A stretch of 64,000 bases of DNA from NCBI RefSeq assembly GCF_013839445.1, contig NZ_JACDIT010000011.1, positions 1 through 64,000 on the forward strand, read 5' to 3'. The first letter of the stretch is position 1. The number at the start of each line of letters is the position of its first letter. Below are positions 36,980 through 45,422 of the stretch, piece after piece. Both the position numbers and the translations under genes were made by a program. Below the pieces are notes generated by a model, which was not told the origin of the DNA, did no database searches, and was given only the letters and a program-made list of their open reading frames with translations. Origin of the DNA: Chthonobacter albigriseus (GTDB taxonomy: Bacteria; Pseudomonadota; Alphaproteobacteria; Rhizobiales; Pleomorphomonadaceae).

Positions 36980-38230
36980 ATGCCTCTTCCGACCGACAAC
37001 CTCCGCATCAATGGCCAGCGCCTCTGGGACTCGCTCCAGGAGATGGCGGAGATCGGTCCTGGCGTGCGCGGCGGCAACAACCGGCAGACGCTCACCGACA
37101 GCGACCGCGAAGGCCGCCTTCTCTTCCAGCGCTGGTGCGAGGCGGCTGGAATGACGGTGGCGGTGGACAGCATGGGCAACATGTTCGCCCGCCGGGAGGG
37201 AACCGATTCCACGCTCGAGCCGGTGATGATGGGCTCGCATCTTGACACGCAGCCGACAGGCGGCCGTTATGACGGCGTGCTCGGTGTGCTCGGCGCCCTC
37301 GAGGTGGTGCGCTCGCTCAACGATCTCGGCATCAAGACACGCCGCCCGATCGAGGTGGTGAACTGGACCAACGAGGAGGGGACCCGCTTCGCTCCCGCCA
37401 TGCTCGCCTCCGGCGTCTTCGCCGGCATCCATTCGGAAGAATGGGCCAAGGCGCGCACCGACAAGGACGGAAAGTCGGTTGGCGAGGAGTTGAAGCGGAT
37501 CGGCTTCGAAGGCGACGAACCGGTGGGCCGGCGCAAGCTGCATGCTCTCCTGGAACTGCACATCGAGCAGGGCCCTATCCTGGAGCAGGAGGGCAAGGAC
37601 ATCGGCGTCGTCACCCATGGCCAGGGCCTTAAGTGGCTGCAGGTGACCCTGACGGGCCGGGAGGCCCACACCGGTTCCACGCCGATGCCGATGCGCGTCA
37701 ACGCCGGCCTCGGCGCCGCCCGCATCGTCCAACTCGTCGACGAGATCGCCTGGAGCCACGCCCCGCTGGCGGTCGGCGCGGTCGGCCACATGGAATGCTA
37801 CCCCAACAGCCGCAACATCATCCAGGGCAAGGTCGTCTTTACGGTCGACTTCCGTCACCCGGACAAGGCCGTGATCGCCGACATGGCCGCCCGCCTGGAG
37901 GCCGGTGCCCGGAAGATCGCTGACGATATCGGGCTCGGCCTGGAGATCCAGGAGGTCGGCGCCTTCGACCCCGTCGCCTTCGACACCACGCTGCTCTCGC
38001 GCATCCGCGACGCCGCCGATCGTCTGGGATACTCCCACCGCGACATCATCTCCGGCGCCGGCCATGACGCCTGCTGGATCAACCGCATCGCCCCCACCGC
38101 CATGATCTTCTGCCCCTGCGTCGACGGGCTCAGCCACAATGAGGATGAGAAGATCTACCCCGAGTGGGCCACTGCCGGTGCTGACGTGCTGCTCCATGCG
38201 GCATTGGAGACCGCGGAAGTGGTGGAGTGA
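36980..38230 (+). CDS. M20-family beta-ureidopropionase / N-carbamoyl amino acid hydrolase
   Basis: The 416-residue protein has the metal sites of the M20 carbamoylase group: GSHLDTQPTGGRYDG (about residues 84-98), NWTNEEGTRF (about 129-138) and ELHIEQGP. Members hydrolyse N-carbamoyl-L-amino acids, allantoate or N-carbamoyl-beta-alanine. Its place between the beta-alanine genes and hydA makes beta-ureidopropionase, the third step of pyrimidine breakdown, the best call. The ATG at 36980 lies 19 bp after the vapC stop behind CAGGAGCCC. Confidence 0.87.
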   Translation: MPLPTDNLRINGQRLWDSLQEMAEIGPGVRGGNNRQTLTDSDREGRLLFQRWCEAAGMTVAVDSMGNMFARREGTDSTLEPVMMGSHLDTQPTGGRYDGVLGVLGALEVVRSLNDLGIKTRRPIEVVNWTNEEGTRFAPAMLASGVFAGIHSEEWAKARTDKDGKSVGEELKRIGFEGDEPVGRRKLHALLELHIEQGPILEQEGKDIGVVTHGQGLKWLQVTLTGREAHTGSTPMPMRVNAGLGAARIVQLVDEIAWSHAPLAVGAVGHMECYPNSRNIIQGKVVFTVDFRHPDKAVIADMAARLEAGARKIADDIGLGLEIQEVGAFDPVAFDTTLLSRIRDAADRLGYSHRDIISGAGHDACWINRIAPTAMIFCPCVDGLSHNEDEKIYPEWATAGADVLLHAALETAEVVE

Positions 38231-38275
38231 CCAAATCAGAGGCACGGTCACCGATTGACCGCGCCGCTGAAAAAT

Positions 38276-38291
38276 TCGATCATCTGGTCAA
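38276..38291. promoter_or_regulatory. Near-match to RutR operator upstream of hydA
   Basis: TCGATCATCTGGTCAA matches 12 of 14 fixed bases of the E. coli RutR consensus TTGACCA-NN-TGGTCAA. It lies 45 bp before the hydA start, and an extra TTGACC half-site occurs at about 38255. A RutR-like gene is 6 kb away in the same cluster. Confidence 0.5.
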
Positions 38292-38336
38292 ATAAAGCCG
38301 ACGCATGATCGGCAGCCAACAGAGGGTGTCAGGGAC

Positions 38337-39794
38337 ATGTCCACCGTGATCAAGGGCGGCACGGTCGTTGCCGCCGACCGGTCCTATGAGGCCGACGTCC
38401 TGGTCGAGGGCGAGAAGATCGTCGCCATCGGCGAGAACCTGTCGGGCGAGACGGTCCTCGATGCCGAGGGCGCGTTCATCATGCCGGGCGGCATCGATCC
38501 GCATACGCATCTGGAGATGCCCTTCATGGGCACCACGGCGGCCGAGACCTGGGAGAGCGGCACCTACGCCGCATTGTCGGGCGGCACCACGATGGTGGTC
38601 GACTTCGTGATCCCCTCCGGCAAGGGCCTCGTCGCTGCCATCGAGGAGTGGGAGGGCAGGGCCACCCGGCAGGCCTGCGCCGACTACTCCTACCACATGT
38701 GCATCACCGGCTGGTCGAAGGAGATCTTCGACGAGATGGCGACCGTGGTGGAGCGCGGCATCAACTCGTTCAAGCACTTCATGGCCTACAAGGGCGCCCT
38801 GATGGTGAACGACGACGAGATGTTCGCCTCGTTCCAGCGCTGCGCCTCCCTTGGAGCCTTGCCGTTGGTCCACGCCGAGAACGGCGACATCGTCGCCGCG
38901 TTGCAGAAGAAGTACATGGACGAAGGCGTCACCGGCCCCGAGGGCCACGCCTATTCGCGCCCGCCCGAGGTCGAGGGCGAAGCCACCAACCGCGCCATTA
39001 TGATCGCCGACGCTGCCGGCGTACCGGTCTACATCGTGCACACCTCCTGTGAGCAGGCGCACGAGGCGATCCGCCGGGCCCGCCAGAAGGGCATGCGGGT
39101 CTACGGCGAGCCGCTGATCCAGCACCTGACGCTCGACGAGACCGAGTACTTCAACCAGGACTGGGACTATGCGGCCCGCCGCGTCATGTCCCCGCCGTTC
39201 CGCAACAAGGCCCACCAGGACAGCCTCTGGGCGGGTCTCGCCGCCGGTTCTCTGCAGGTCGTGGCGACCGACCACTGCGCCTTCACGACCGAGCAGAAGC
39301 GCATGGGCGTCAAGGGCTTTCCGGGCATTCCCAACGGCACCGGCGGGCTCGAGGACCGGATGCCGATGCTGTGGACCAAGGGCGTCAAGACCGGTCGCCT
39401 GACCCCGAACGAGTTCGTCGCCGTCACATCCACCAACATCGCCCAGATCCTCAACCTCTACCCGCGCAAGGGCGCGATCCTCCCCGGATCCGACGCCGAC
39501 CTCGTGGTCTGGGATCCCAACAAGTCGAAGACCATCTCCGCCAAGGCGCAGCGCTCGATCATCGACTACAATGTGTTCGAAGGTTTCGAGGTCACCGGCC
39601 TGCCGCGCTACACGCTGTCGCGTGGCGAGGTGGTCTTCGCCGACGGAAAGAACGACAGCCCCCGTCCGGGCCGCGGCAAGTTCATCGCCCGCAAGCCCTT
39701 CGCGGCGCCCAACAAGGCGCTGTCGGTCTGGAAGGAGATCACGGCGCCCCGCATGATCGAGCGCAAGCCCGAGCACATGCCCATCGGCGTCTGA
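38337..39794 (+). CDS. hydA: Dihydropyrimidinase
   Basis: This 485-residue amidohydrolase has the metal-binding HxH in GGIDPHTHLEMPF (about residues 53-65), the carboxylated lysine region FKHFMAYKGALM (about 144-155), and the downstream VHAENGD and VATDHCAF motifs. It opens dihydrouracil and dihydrothymine rings to N-carbamoyl amino acids, the second step of the pathway. It has its own 106-bp upstream region with the RutR-like box. The ABC transporter genes follow. Confidence 0.94.
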   Translation: MSTVIKGGTVVAADRSYEADVLVEGEKIVAIGENLSGETVLDAEGAFIMPGGIDPHTHLEMPFMGTTAAETWESGTYAALSGGTTMVVDFVIPSGKGLVAAIEEWEGRATRQACADYSYHMCITGWSKEIFDEMATVVERGINSFKHFMAYKGALMVNDDEMFASFQRCASLGALPLVHAENGDIVAALQKKYMDEGVTGPEGHAYSRPPEVEGEATNRAIMIADAAGVPVYIVHTSCEQAHEAIRRARQKGMRVYGEPLIQHLTLDETEYFNQDWDYAARRVMSPPFRNKAHQDSLWAGLAAGSLQVVATDHCAFTTEQKRMGVKGFPGIPNGTGGLEDRMPMLWTKGVKTGRLTPNEFVAVTSTNIAQILNLYPRKGAILPGSDADLVVWDPNKSKTISAKAQRSIIDYNVFEGFEVTGLPRYTLSRGEVVFADGKNDSPRPGRGKFIARKPFAAPNKALSVWKEITAPRMIERKPEHMPIGV

Positions 39795-39951
39795 GGCATT
39801 CGCACCGGTCCCCGCCGCCGAGCCGTCAGGCAAAAATGAAGGCGACGCGGGCCGGCGGATTCCTTTCCCGACCGGGAGCGGGAGCATCGGTCCGCACCCG
39901 GTGCACCATGGCATCAAGACGGCTGAACAGGCGCAACGATCCGAGCGACAT

Positions 39952-40791
39952 ATGGCCAAAGTCATCCCCCTGGAAACACGATCCATGACCGAGGCGCGTC
40001 CCACGTCCCGAACGTCCGTCATCGACATCTCCAAACTGTCCCTCACCTTCGAGACCACCGACGGCCCGGTGCATGCGCTGAAGGACATCGATCTGGCGAT
40101 CGGCAAGGGCGACTTCGTGTCCTTCATCGGGCCGTCCGGCTGCGGCAAGACCACGTTGCTGCGCGTCATCGCCGACCTGGAGCGACAGACCGCCGGGTCC
40201 ATCACCGTCAACGGCACGACCCCGGAGATGGCCCGGCTGAACCGCGCCTACGGCTACGTCTTCCAGGCCCCCGCGCTTTATCCCTGGCGCACGATCGCCC
40301 GTAACGTGGCGCTGCCACTGGAGATCATGGGGCTGCCCAAGTCCGAGCAGGACACCCGCGTCCGCCGCAACATGGAACTGGTCAACCTGCAGGGCTTCGA
40401 GAAGAAGTTCCCGTGGCAGCTCTCCGGCGGCATGCAACAGCGCGCCTCGATCGCCCGCGCCCTTGCGGTCGAGCCGGATCTCCTTCTCATGGACGAGCCC
40501 TTCGGCGCACTCGACGAGATCGTCCGCGACCACCTGAACGAACAGCTGCTGAAGCTGTGGGCGAAGACCGAGAAGACGGTCGTCTTCGTCACCCACTCGA
40601 TTCCGGAGGCGGTCTACCTTTCCACCAAGATCGTCGTCATGAGCCCGCGGCCGGGCCGCATCCACGACATCGTGGAAAGCAACCTGCCGCGCGGACCCCG
40701 TCCGCTCGACATCCGCGAGACGCCGGAGTTCCTGAAGATCGCGCACCGTGTTCGCGAGGGCTTGAGGGCAGGGCACAGCTATGACGACTGA
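39952..40791 (+). CDS. ABC transporter ATP-binding protein (NMT1/THI5-type importer)
   Basis: This roughly 279-residue ATPase has Walker A (GPSGCGKTT), the Q-loop, signature LSGGMQQRASIARAL and Walker B (LLLMDEPFGALDE), all intact. It resembles ATPases of the nitrate/sulfonate/pyrimidine precursor (SsuB/ThiZ) group. The start is uncertain: ATG at 39952, or at 39985; a GTG at 39901 also fits. The 3' end overlaps the permease gene. The cluster suggests uptake of pyrimidines or related compounds. Confidence 0.88.
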   Translation: MAKVIPLETRSMTEARPTSRTSVIDISKLSLTFETTDGPVHALKDIDLAIGKGDFVSFIGPSGCGKTTLLRVIADLERQTAGSITVNGTTPEMARLNRAYGYVFQAPALYPWRTIARNVALPLEIMGLPKSEQDTRVRRNMELVNLQGFEKKFPWQLSGGMQQRASIARALAVEPDLLLMDEPFGALDEIVRDHLNEQLLKLWAKTEKTVVFVTHSIPEAVYLSTKIVVMSPRPGRIHDIVESNLPRGPRPLDIRETPEFLKIAHRVREGLRAGHSYDD

Positions 40792-41710
40792 GGCCGTCGC
40801 CGCTCCCGCCAAGATCCTTCCCGACAGCGGCTTCTCGGCCTGGCTGCGGCTCCGGTTCCTGCCGGTCGCGGTGATCGTCCTGGCCATCATCGTGTTCTGG
40901 TACGTGATGGTGGCCGTTCTTAACGCGCCGTTCCAGCGCCAGCTCTTCGCCACCGCCGGCCAGGACTACGGCACGACGGACCTGATCGTCGCCACCATGG
41001 ACCAGGAACGCCCGGTCCTGCCGTCCCCTCACCAGGTCGTGGCCGAGATCTGGAAGACCACCGTCGAAACGCCGGTCACCTCCAAGCGAAGCCTCGTCTA
41101 CCACGGCTGGGTGACGCTCTCCTCCACGCTGGTCGGTTTCGTCCTCGGCACGCTGCTCGGCGTCGGTCTCGCGGTGCTCATCGTCCACAGCCGCACGCTG
41201 GACAAGAGCCTGATGCCTTGGGTGATCTCCTCGCAGACGATCCCGATCCTCGCCATCGCGCCGATGATCATCGTGGTGCTGAACGCGGTCGGCATTACCG
41301 GCCTGCTGCCCAAGGCCTTCATCTCCACCTATCTCTCCTTCTTCCCGGTCACGGTCGGCGTGGTGACGGGCCTCCGCTCGCCGGAGATCATCCACCTCGA
41401 CCTCATGCGGACCTACTCGGCCACGCCTTCGCAGGTTTTCTGGAAGCTGCGCCTGCCGGCCGCGATCCCCTTCCTGTTCACCTCCATGAAGGTGGCGATC
41501 GCCGCGTCGCTCGTCGGTGCGATCGTCGGAGAACTGCCGACCGGCGCCGTCGCCGGCCTCGGCGCGCGCCTCCTCGCCGGCTCCTACTACGGCCAGACCG
41601 TGCAGATCTGGTCGGCGCTGGTTGCCGCAGCCCTGATGGCGGCCGTGCTGATCATGATCGTCGAGGCGGCCGATCGGCGGGTCCGTGCGCGGATGGGGGT
41701 GCGGGCATGA
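40781..41710 (+). CDS. ABC transporter permease (first)
   Basis: The 309-residue permease has six predicted membrane helices after a long periplasmic stretch (about residues 48-100). The cytoplasmic coupling motif is visible as LRSPEIIHLDLMRTYSATPSQ, shown in part, near residues 200-222. It overlaps the ATPase gene by 11 bp and the second permease by 4 bp, so all are co-translated. It is of the BPD_transp_1 type. Confidence 0.88.
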   Translation: MTTEAVAAPAKILPDSGFSAWLRLRFLPVAVIVLAIIVFWYVMVAVLNAPFQRQLFATAGQDYGTTDLIVATMDQERPVLPSPHQVVAEIWKTTVETPVTSKRSLVYHGWVTLSSTLVGFVLGTLLGVGLAVLIVHSRTLDKSLMPWVISSQTIPILAIAPMIIVVLNAVGITGLLPKAFISTYLSFFPVTVGVVTGLRSPEIIHLDLMRTYSATPSQVFWKLRLPAAIPFLFTSMKVAIAASLVGAIVGELPTGAVAGLGARLLAGSYYGQTVQIWSALVAAALMAAVLIMIVEAADRRVRARMGVRA

Positions 41711-42834
41711 CCGGCCAACTGCTCCGCGGCGGCACTCCGCCCTTGCCGGTCATCGCCTTCCTGTGCGCCTTTATCGCGCTCTTCCGCCCGCTCGGCGCAA
41801 ACATCGCCTACGGCGCAGCCGAGCCGCTGTTCGCGCTCGCCATGGTGGGGCTGGCCTTCGGCGCCTACGCCATGATGCGCTTCGGCGACCGGGCCGCGAT
41901 CGTGGCCGGTCTGGTCGCCTCCCATTTCGCCGGGGCGGTCGTCATCGCCGAACTGCCGGAGGTCGGCTCGCACCCGTTCGGCGCCTTCTGGAGCGGTCTT
42001 GTCGCCGCGTGGCTCCTGGCCTGGGCGACGGTCGGCCGCATCGCCGCGGTCCGCACCAGGAACCCTACGTGGTCGCGCATCATCGGCATCGCCATTCCCG
42101 CCCTGTTCGGTATCTGGATCCTGATCCTCTGGGAGGCGCTGGTCCGCGGGCTCGGCGTACCCTCTGTCCTGCTGCCGGCTCCTTCCGCAATCGGTGCCAA
42201 GCTGGTCTCGGAGGTCCCGACCCTCGCCGCAGACTTCCGCCAGACCTTCCTGAAGGCGGTCCTGATTGGCTGGGTCCTCGGCTGCGGCTCCGGATTCCTG
42301 GTCGCACTCCTGGTCGACCGCGTGCCGTTCCTGCGCCGTGGCCTGCTTCCGATCGGCAACTTCGTCTCGGCCCTGCCGATCGTCGGCGTGGCGCCCATCA
42401 TGGTGATGTGGTTTGGTTTCGACTGGCCCTCCAAGGCGGCCGTCGTTGTGATCATGACTTTCTTTCCGATGCTCGTGAACACGGTGGCCGGGCTGGAAGC
42501 CGCAGGTCGCATGGAGCGCGATCTGATGCGCACCTATGCTGCCGACCATCGCCAGGAGCTCCTCAAGCTCCGGCTCCCGGCCGCCATGCCCTTCATTTTC
42601 AATGCGCTGAAGATCAACTCCACTCTTGCGTTGATCGGCGCCATCGTGGCCGAGTTCTTCGGCACGCCCATCGTCGGCATGGGCTTCCGGATCTCCACCG
42701 AAGTCGGTCGCATGGCGATCGACATGGTCTGGGCGGAGATCGCGGTGGCCGCACTCGCCGGGTCGCTCTTCTACGGCGCCGTCGCCTTTGTCGAACGCGT
42801 CGTCACATTCTGGCATCCGTCCGTCCGGCGTTGA
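41707..42834 (+). CDS. ABC transporter permease (second, with extra N-terminal membrane domain)
   Basis: The 375-residue protein has a typical BPD permease core in its C-terminal 260 residues, with the coupling region AAGRMERDLMRTYAADHRQE. It is preceded by an additional N-terminal block (about residues 1-110) of about four hydrophobic helices not usual in this family. The ATG overlaps the first permease. It should form a heterodimer with it. Confidence 0.86.
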   Translation: MTGQLLRGGTPPLPVIAFLCAFIALFRPLGANIAYGAAEPLFALAMVGLAFGAYAMMRFGDRAAIVAGLVASHFAGAVVIAELPEVGSHPFGAFWSGLVAAWLLAWATVGRIAAVRTRNPTWSRIIGIAIPALFGIWILILWEALVRGLGVPSVLLPAPSAIGAKLVSEVPTLAADFRQTFLKAVLIGWVLGCGSGFLVALLVDRVPFLRRGLLPIGNFVSALPIVGVAPIMVMWFGFDWPSKAAVVVIMTFFPMLVNTVAGLEAAGRMERDLMRTYAADHRQELLKLRLPAAMPFIFNALKINSTLALIGAIVAEFFGTPIVGMGFRISTEVGRMAIDMVWAEIAVAALAGSLFYGAVAFVERVVTFWHPSVRR

Positions 42835-42938
42835 GCCGCGGGGACGTCGTGGATCGGCCCGGCATGACCGGGACCGCACAAACCGAACCGCCGCGGGGCG
42901 ACCTGGCGCCGGCAACGGTTACAAGAAGGGGAACGAAC

Positions 42939-43934
42939 ATGAAGAAGACGATTATCGCCGCACTTGGCCTGTTGACGGCGCTCGGGTCTTCCCAGGCCCT
43001 TGCCGCCGATCCGGTCACCATCCAGTTGAAGTGGGTCACCCAGGCGCAGTTCGCCGGCTACTATGTCGCCAAGGCCAAGGGCTTCTACGACGAAGCCGGT
43101 CTCGACGTCACCATCAAGGCAGGCGGCCCGGATATCGCACCGCCGCAGGTCATCGCCGGCGGCGGCGCCGACGTGATTGTCGACTGGATGCCCTCCGCTC
43201 TCGCCTCGCGCGAGAAGGGCGTGCCGCTGGTCAACATCGCCCAGCCCTTCAAGCGCTCGGGCATGATGCTGACCTGCCTGAAGGAGACCGGCATCACCAA
43301 GCCGGAGGACTTCAAGGGCAAGACTCTCGGCGTCTGGTTCTTCGGCAACGAGTATCCCTTCATGTCCTGGATGGCGACGCTCGGCATCAAGACCGACGGT
43401 AGCCCGGATGGCGTCACCGTCCTGAAGCAGGGCTTCAACGTGGACCCGCTGATCCAGAAGCAGGCCGCCTGCATCTCCACCATGACCTACAACGAGTACT
43501 GGCAGGTCATCGACGCCGGCATCCCGGCCGACCAACTCGTCGTCTTCAAGTACGAGGACCAGGGCGTCGCCACGCTCGAGGACGGCCTCTACGTCCTGGA
43601 GGACAACCTCAAGGACCCGGCCTTCGTGGAGAAGATGGCCAAGTTCGTGAAGGCCTCGATGAAGGGCTGGGACTACGCCCGCGCCAACACCGAGGAAGCC
43701 GCCAAGATCGTCCTCGACAACGACGAGACCGGCGCGCAGACCGAGAAGCACCAGGTCCGCATGATGGGTGAGATCAACAAGCTCACCGAAGGCTCTGACG
43801 GCACCCTGGATCCCGCCGACTACGAGCGCACCGTGAAGACCCTGCTCGCCGCCGGCGGAGAGGCTCCGGTCATCACCAAGGCGCCGGAAGGTGCATGGTC
43901 TCACGCCGTCACCGACAAGGCGAAGGCGATGTAA
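42939..43934 (+). CDS. ABC transporter substrate-binding protein (NMT1/THI5-like)
   Basis: The 331-residue periplasmic protein has a signal peptide (about residues 1-22, ending ALA) and the NMT1 fold: IQLKWVTQAQFAGYYVAKAK, then DVTIKAGGPDI, and GVWFFGNEY. Relatives bind thiamine precursors, riboflavin or pyrimidines. Position at the end of the pyrimidine island suggests a pyrimidine or hydroxypyrimidine ligand (inference). The ATG follows AAGAAGGGGAACG. A clear hairpin follows the gene. Confidence 0.86.
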   Translation: MKKTIIAALGLLTALGSSQALAADPVTIQLKWVTQAQFAGYYVAKAKGFYDEAGLDVTIKAGGPDIAPPQVIAGGGADVIVDWMPSALASREKGVPLVNIAQPFKRSGMMLTCLKETGITKPEDFKGKTLGVWFFGNEYPFMSWMATLGIKTDGSPDGVTVLKQGFNVDPLIQKQAACISTMTYNEYWQVIDAGIPADQLVVFKYEDQGVATLEDGLYVLEDNLKDPAFVEKMAKFVKASMKGWDYARANTEEAAKIVLDNDETGAQTEKHQVRMMGEINKLTEGSDGTLDPADYERTVKTLLAAGGEAPVITKAPEGAWSHAVTDKAKAM

Positions 43935-43959
43935 CCGTAGGAAATCCTGATATTTGAAC

Positions 43960-43988
43960 GAAAGGCGGGAACAATGGTCCCGCCTTTC
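43960..43988 (+). terminator. Terminator after the ABC importer operon
   Basis: An 11-bp perfect stem (GAAAGGCGGGA with TCCCGCCTTTC) and a 7-base loop lie 26 bp after the substrate-binding protein stop. The T-tract is short and interrupted. Confidence 0.7.
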
Positions 43989-44005
43989 GACGTTTGACGG
44001 GTGCG

Positions 44006-44023
44006 CTCACGCTGAAGCGTGAG
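44006..44023. repeat. Perfect inverted repeat before the entericidin gene
   Basis: CTCACGCT, two bases, AGCGTGAG forms a perfect 8-bp stem with a minimal loop, 62 bp before the entericidin-like gene. It may be an operator or part of the upstream terminator region; nothing fixes its role. Confidence 0.35.
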
Positions 44024-44085
44024 AAGCCGGATCAATGCGGACCGCATGTCCGAACCGAAACGCCCGTTTCAAAGGATCTTTGCCG

Positions 44086-44223
44086 ATGCCCAAGACCTTC
44101 GCAGCCGTAGCCGTCGTTCTCGTGGCTGCATTCACGCTCGCTGCCTGTGACAACACCGTTCGCGGCGTCGGTCGCGACATGCGCGAGACCGGCGATGCCG
44201 TCCAGGACACCGCCAACCAGTAA
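44086..44223 (+). CDS. Entericidin A/B-family small lipoprotein
   Basis: The 45-residue product has a lipoprotein signal with lipobox LAAC (Cys21) and the short conserved tail NTVRGVGRDMRETGDAVQDT of entericidins. These small lipoproteins are stress-related and abundant in alphaproteobacteria; their roles are poorly defined. The ATG at 44086 lies just 12 bp after an AAGGAT ribosome binding site. Confidence 0.85.
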   Translation: MPKTFAAVAVVLVAAFTLAACDNTVRGVGRDMRETGDAVQDTANQ

Positions 44224-44230
44224 ATCTGGG

Positions 44231-44262
44231 AAAAATAGAGCAGGGCGCTCGGCGCCTTGCTC
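44231..44262 (-). terminator. Terminator for the minus-strand ArsR gene
   Basis: The stem GAGCAGGGCGC with GCGCCTTGCTC (one G.T) and a 3-base loop is followed on the minus strand by TATTTTT. It may also stop the convergent entericidin transcript. Confidence 0.7.
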
Positions 44263-44310
44263 CTCTCGGGCGACCGAAGCGTTTCGGTTGCGGTCAATCG
44301 ATTGGGCGCC

Positions 44311-44718
44311 TCAGCTGACGGCGGCGAACCTCTTGATCGCGTGAGCGGCTTCACCGACGGCCTCCACCCCTGCGGCAGGAGCATTCTCCGCGGCGATCGT
44401 GAGCAACTCGGTCATTGCTGCGCAGATGGTGGCGATTCGCTCGGTGGCCAGGCTGTAGTAGATCGTCCGCCCGTCGCGGCGGCAGTTCACCAGGTTGTCC
44501 AGTCTCAGCCGAGCAAGCTGCTGCGACACCGCAGGCTGGGGAAGATGCAGCAGCGTCTCCAACTCTCCCACCGAACGCTCGCCGCGGGCAAGAATCCCGA
44601 GGATCATGAGCCGATGCTCATGCGACAGCGCCCGCAGGGCGGAACTGGTCCGCCGCGCCGTCTCCGCAAGGTCGGAAGGTATCATGGATGACTCGGAACC
44701 TGCTGTCTGCTCGATCAT
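44311..44718 (-). CDS. ArsR-family repressor, probable regulator of the sox/fcc genes
   Basis: The 135-residue protein has the winged helix of ArsR repressors (RALSHEHRLMILGILARGER, then LLHLPQPAVSQQLARLRL and CRRDGRTIYYSL). It is divergent from soxY and thus a candidate sulfur-responsive repressor like SqrR, BigR or SoxR. In those sensors a cysteine occupies the position that is Gly here (MILGIL). The only cysteines left are at about 79 (recognition wing) and 99. The start is the ATG at 44718 behind GGGACGAG; a TTG at 44754 is possible. Confidence 0.82.
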   Translation of the reverse strand: MIEQTAGSESSMIPSDLAETARRTSSALRALSHEHRLMILGILARGERSVGELETLLHLPQPAVSQQLARLRLDNLVNCRRDGRTIYYSLATERIATICAAMTELLTIAAENAPAAGVEAVGEAAHAIKRFAAVS

Positions 44719-44794
44719 CACGCTCGTCCCATGGTGTAAATGCTGACAATTCAATTCATTTATCGACCATCATAATGTCACTATAGACAATGTG

Positions 44795-44820
44795 TACATA
44801 GGCGTTTTATCGCTTATGTA
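44795..44820. promoter_or_regulatory. Inverted repeat in the arsR-soxY divergent region, candidate operator
   Basis: TACATAGGCG, six bases (TTTTAT), CGCTTATGTA is symmetric in 9 of 10 arm positions. It lies in an AT-rich block between the divergent ArsR and soxY genes, 77 bp before arsR and about 130 bp before soxY, where an ArsR-type dimer would be expected to bind. Confidence 0.5.
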
Positions 44821-44948
44821 GCGCCCTGTGCATTTGGAGCCTTTACAAGTCTCGCTTGCCCGGGAAAATGAAATCGGACGCTCGCGAGTAGGGGCCGGAC
44901 CGAATTGCCCGTCCGATCTCGCCAGCATTCCAGGGGGAGCGTGGTGAG

Positions 44949-45422
44949 TTGCCCGAAAACGTAATTAAATCAATGATTTGTACGCGAAGATTGTTTCTCG
45001 CCGCAGCAACCTGCAACGTTATCGTGACGCCTTTGGCAGCGTGGGCCTCTTCAGGCCGCTTTGACGCCGAACGCGAGCTCTTCACGGGTGGAACCCCTGA
45101 GATTTCAGGGGGGATAAGTCTGACCATCCCACCTGTTGCCGAGAGCGGTTACACGGTTCCCGTGCGGGTCCTGGCGCTGGAATCGGATACGGTCATTCGC
45201 CAAATGCGGGTGTTTGCTCCGGCGAATCCTCTCGTCCGAGTCGCGACATTCGAGCTCGGCCCCATGGCCCAACCCCTCGACCTCGCCTTCCGGATCAGGC
45301 TCGCCCGGTCGCAGACCGTCACCGTCCTCGCCCGGACGCAGGACGGTCGTGTTCTCCGCGCCGACGCGCCTGTCGATGTGGTCACCGGCGGCTGCGGTTT
45401 CGATCTCCAGGTTCAGCCATGA
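44949..45422 (+). CDS. soxY: Thiosulfate/sulfide carrier protein SoxY
   Basis: The product (about 157 residues) has a Tat-like signal (TRRLFLAAAT) and the SoxY beta-sandwich. SoxY carries sulfur intermediates on the cysteine of a C-terminal GGCGG arm in the periplasm. Here the arm reads GGCG followed by FDLQVQP, so the terminal Gly is replaced and the tail is extended by seven residues. The start is uncertain: TTG at 44949 with GGGGGAG upstream, or ATG at 44973. soxZ overlaps by 4 bp. Confidence 0.82.
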   Translation: MPENVIKSMICTRRLFLAAATCNVIVTPLAAWASSGRFDAERELFTGGTPEISGGISLTIPPVAESGYTVPVRVLALESDTVIRQMRVFAPANPLVRVATFELGPMAQPLDLAFRIRLARSQTVTVLARTQDGRVLRADAPVDVVTGGCGFDLQVQP

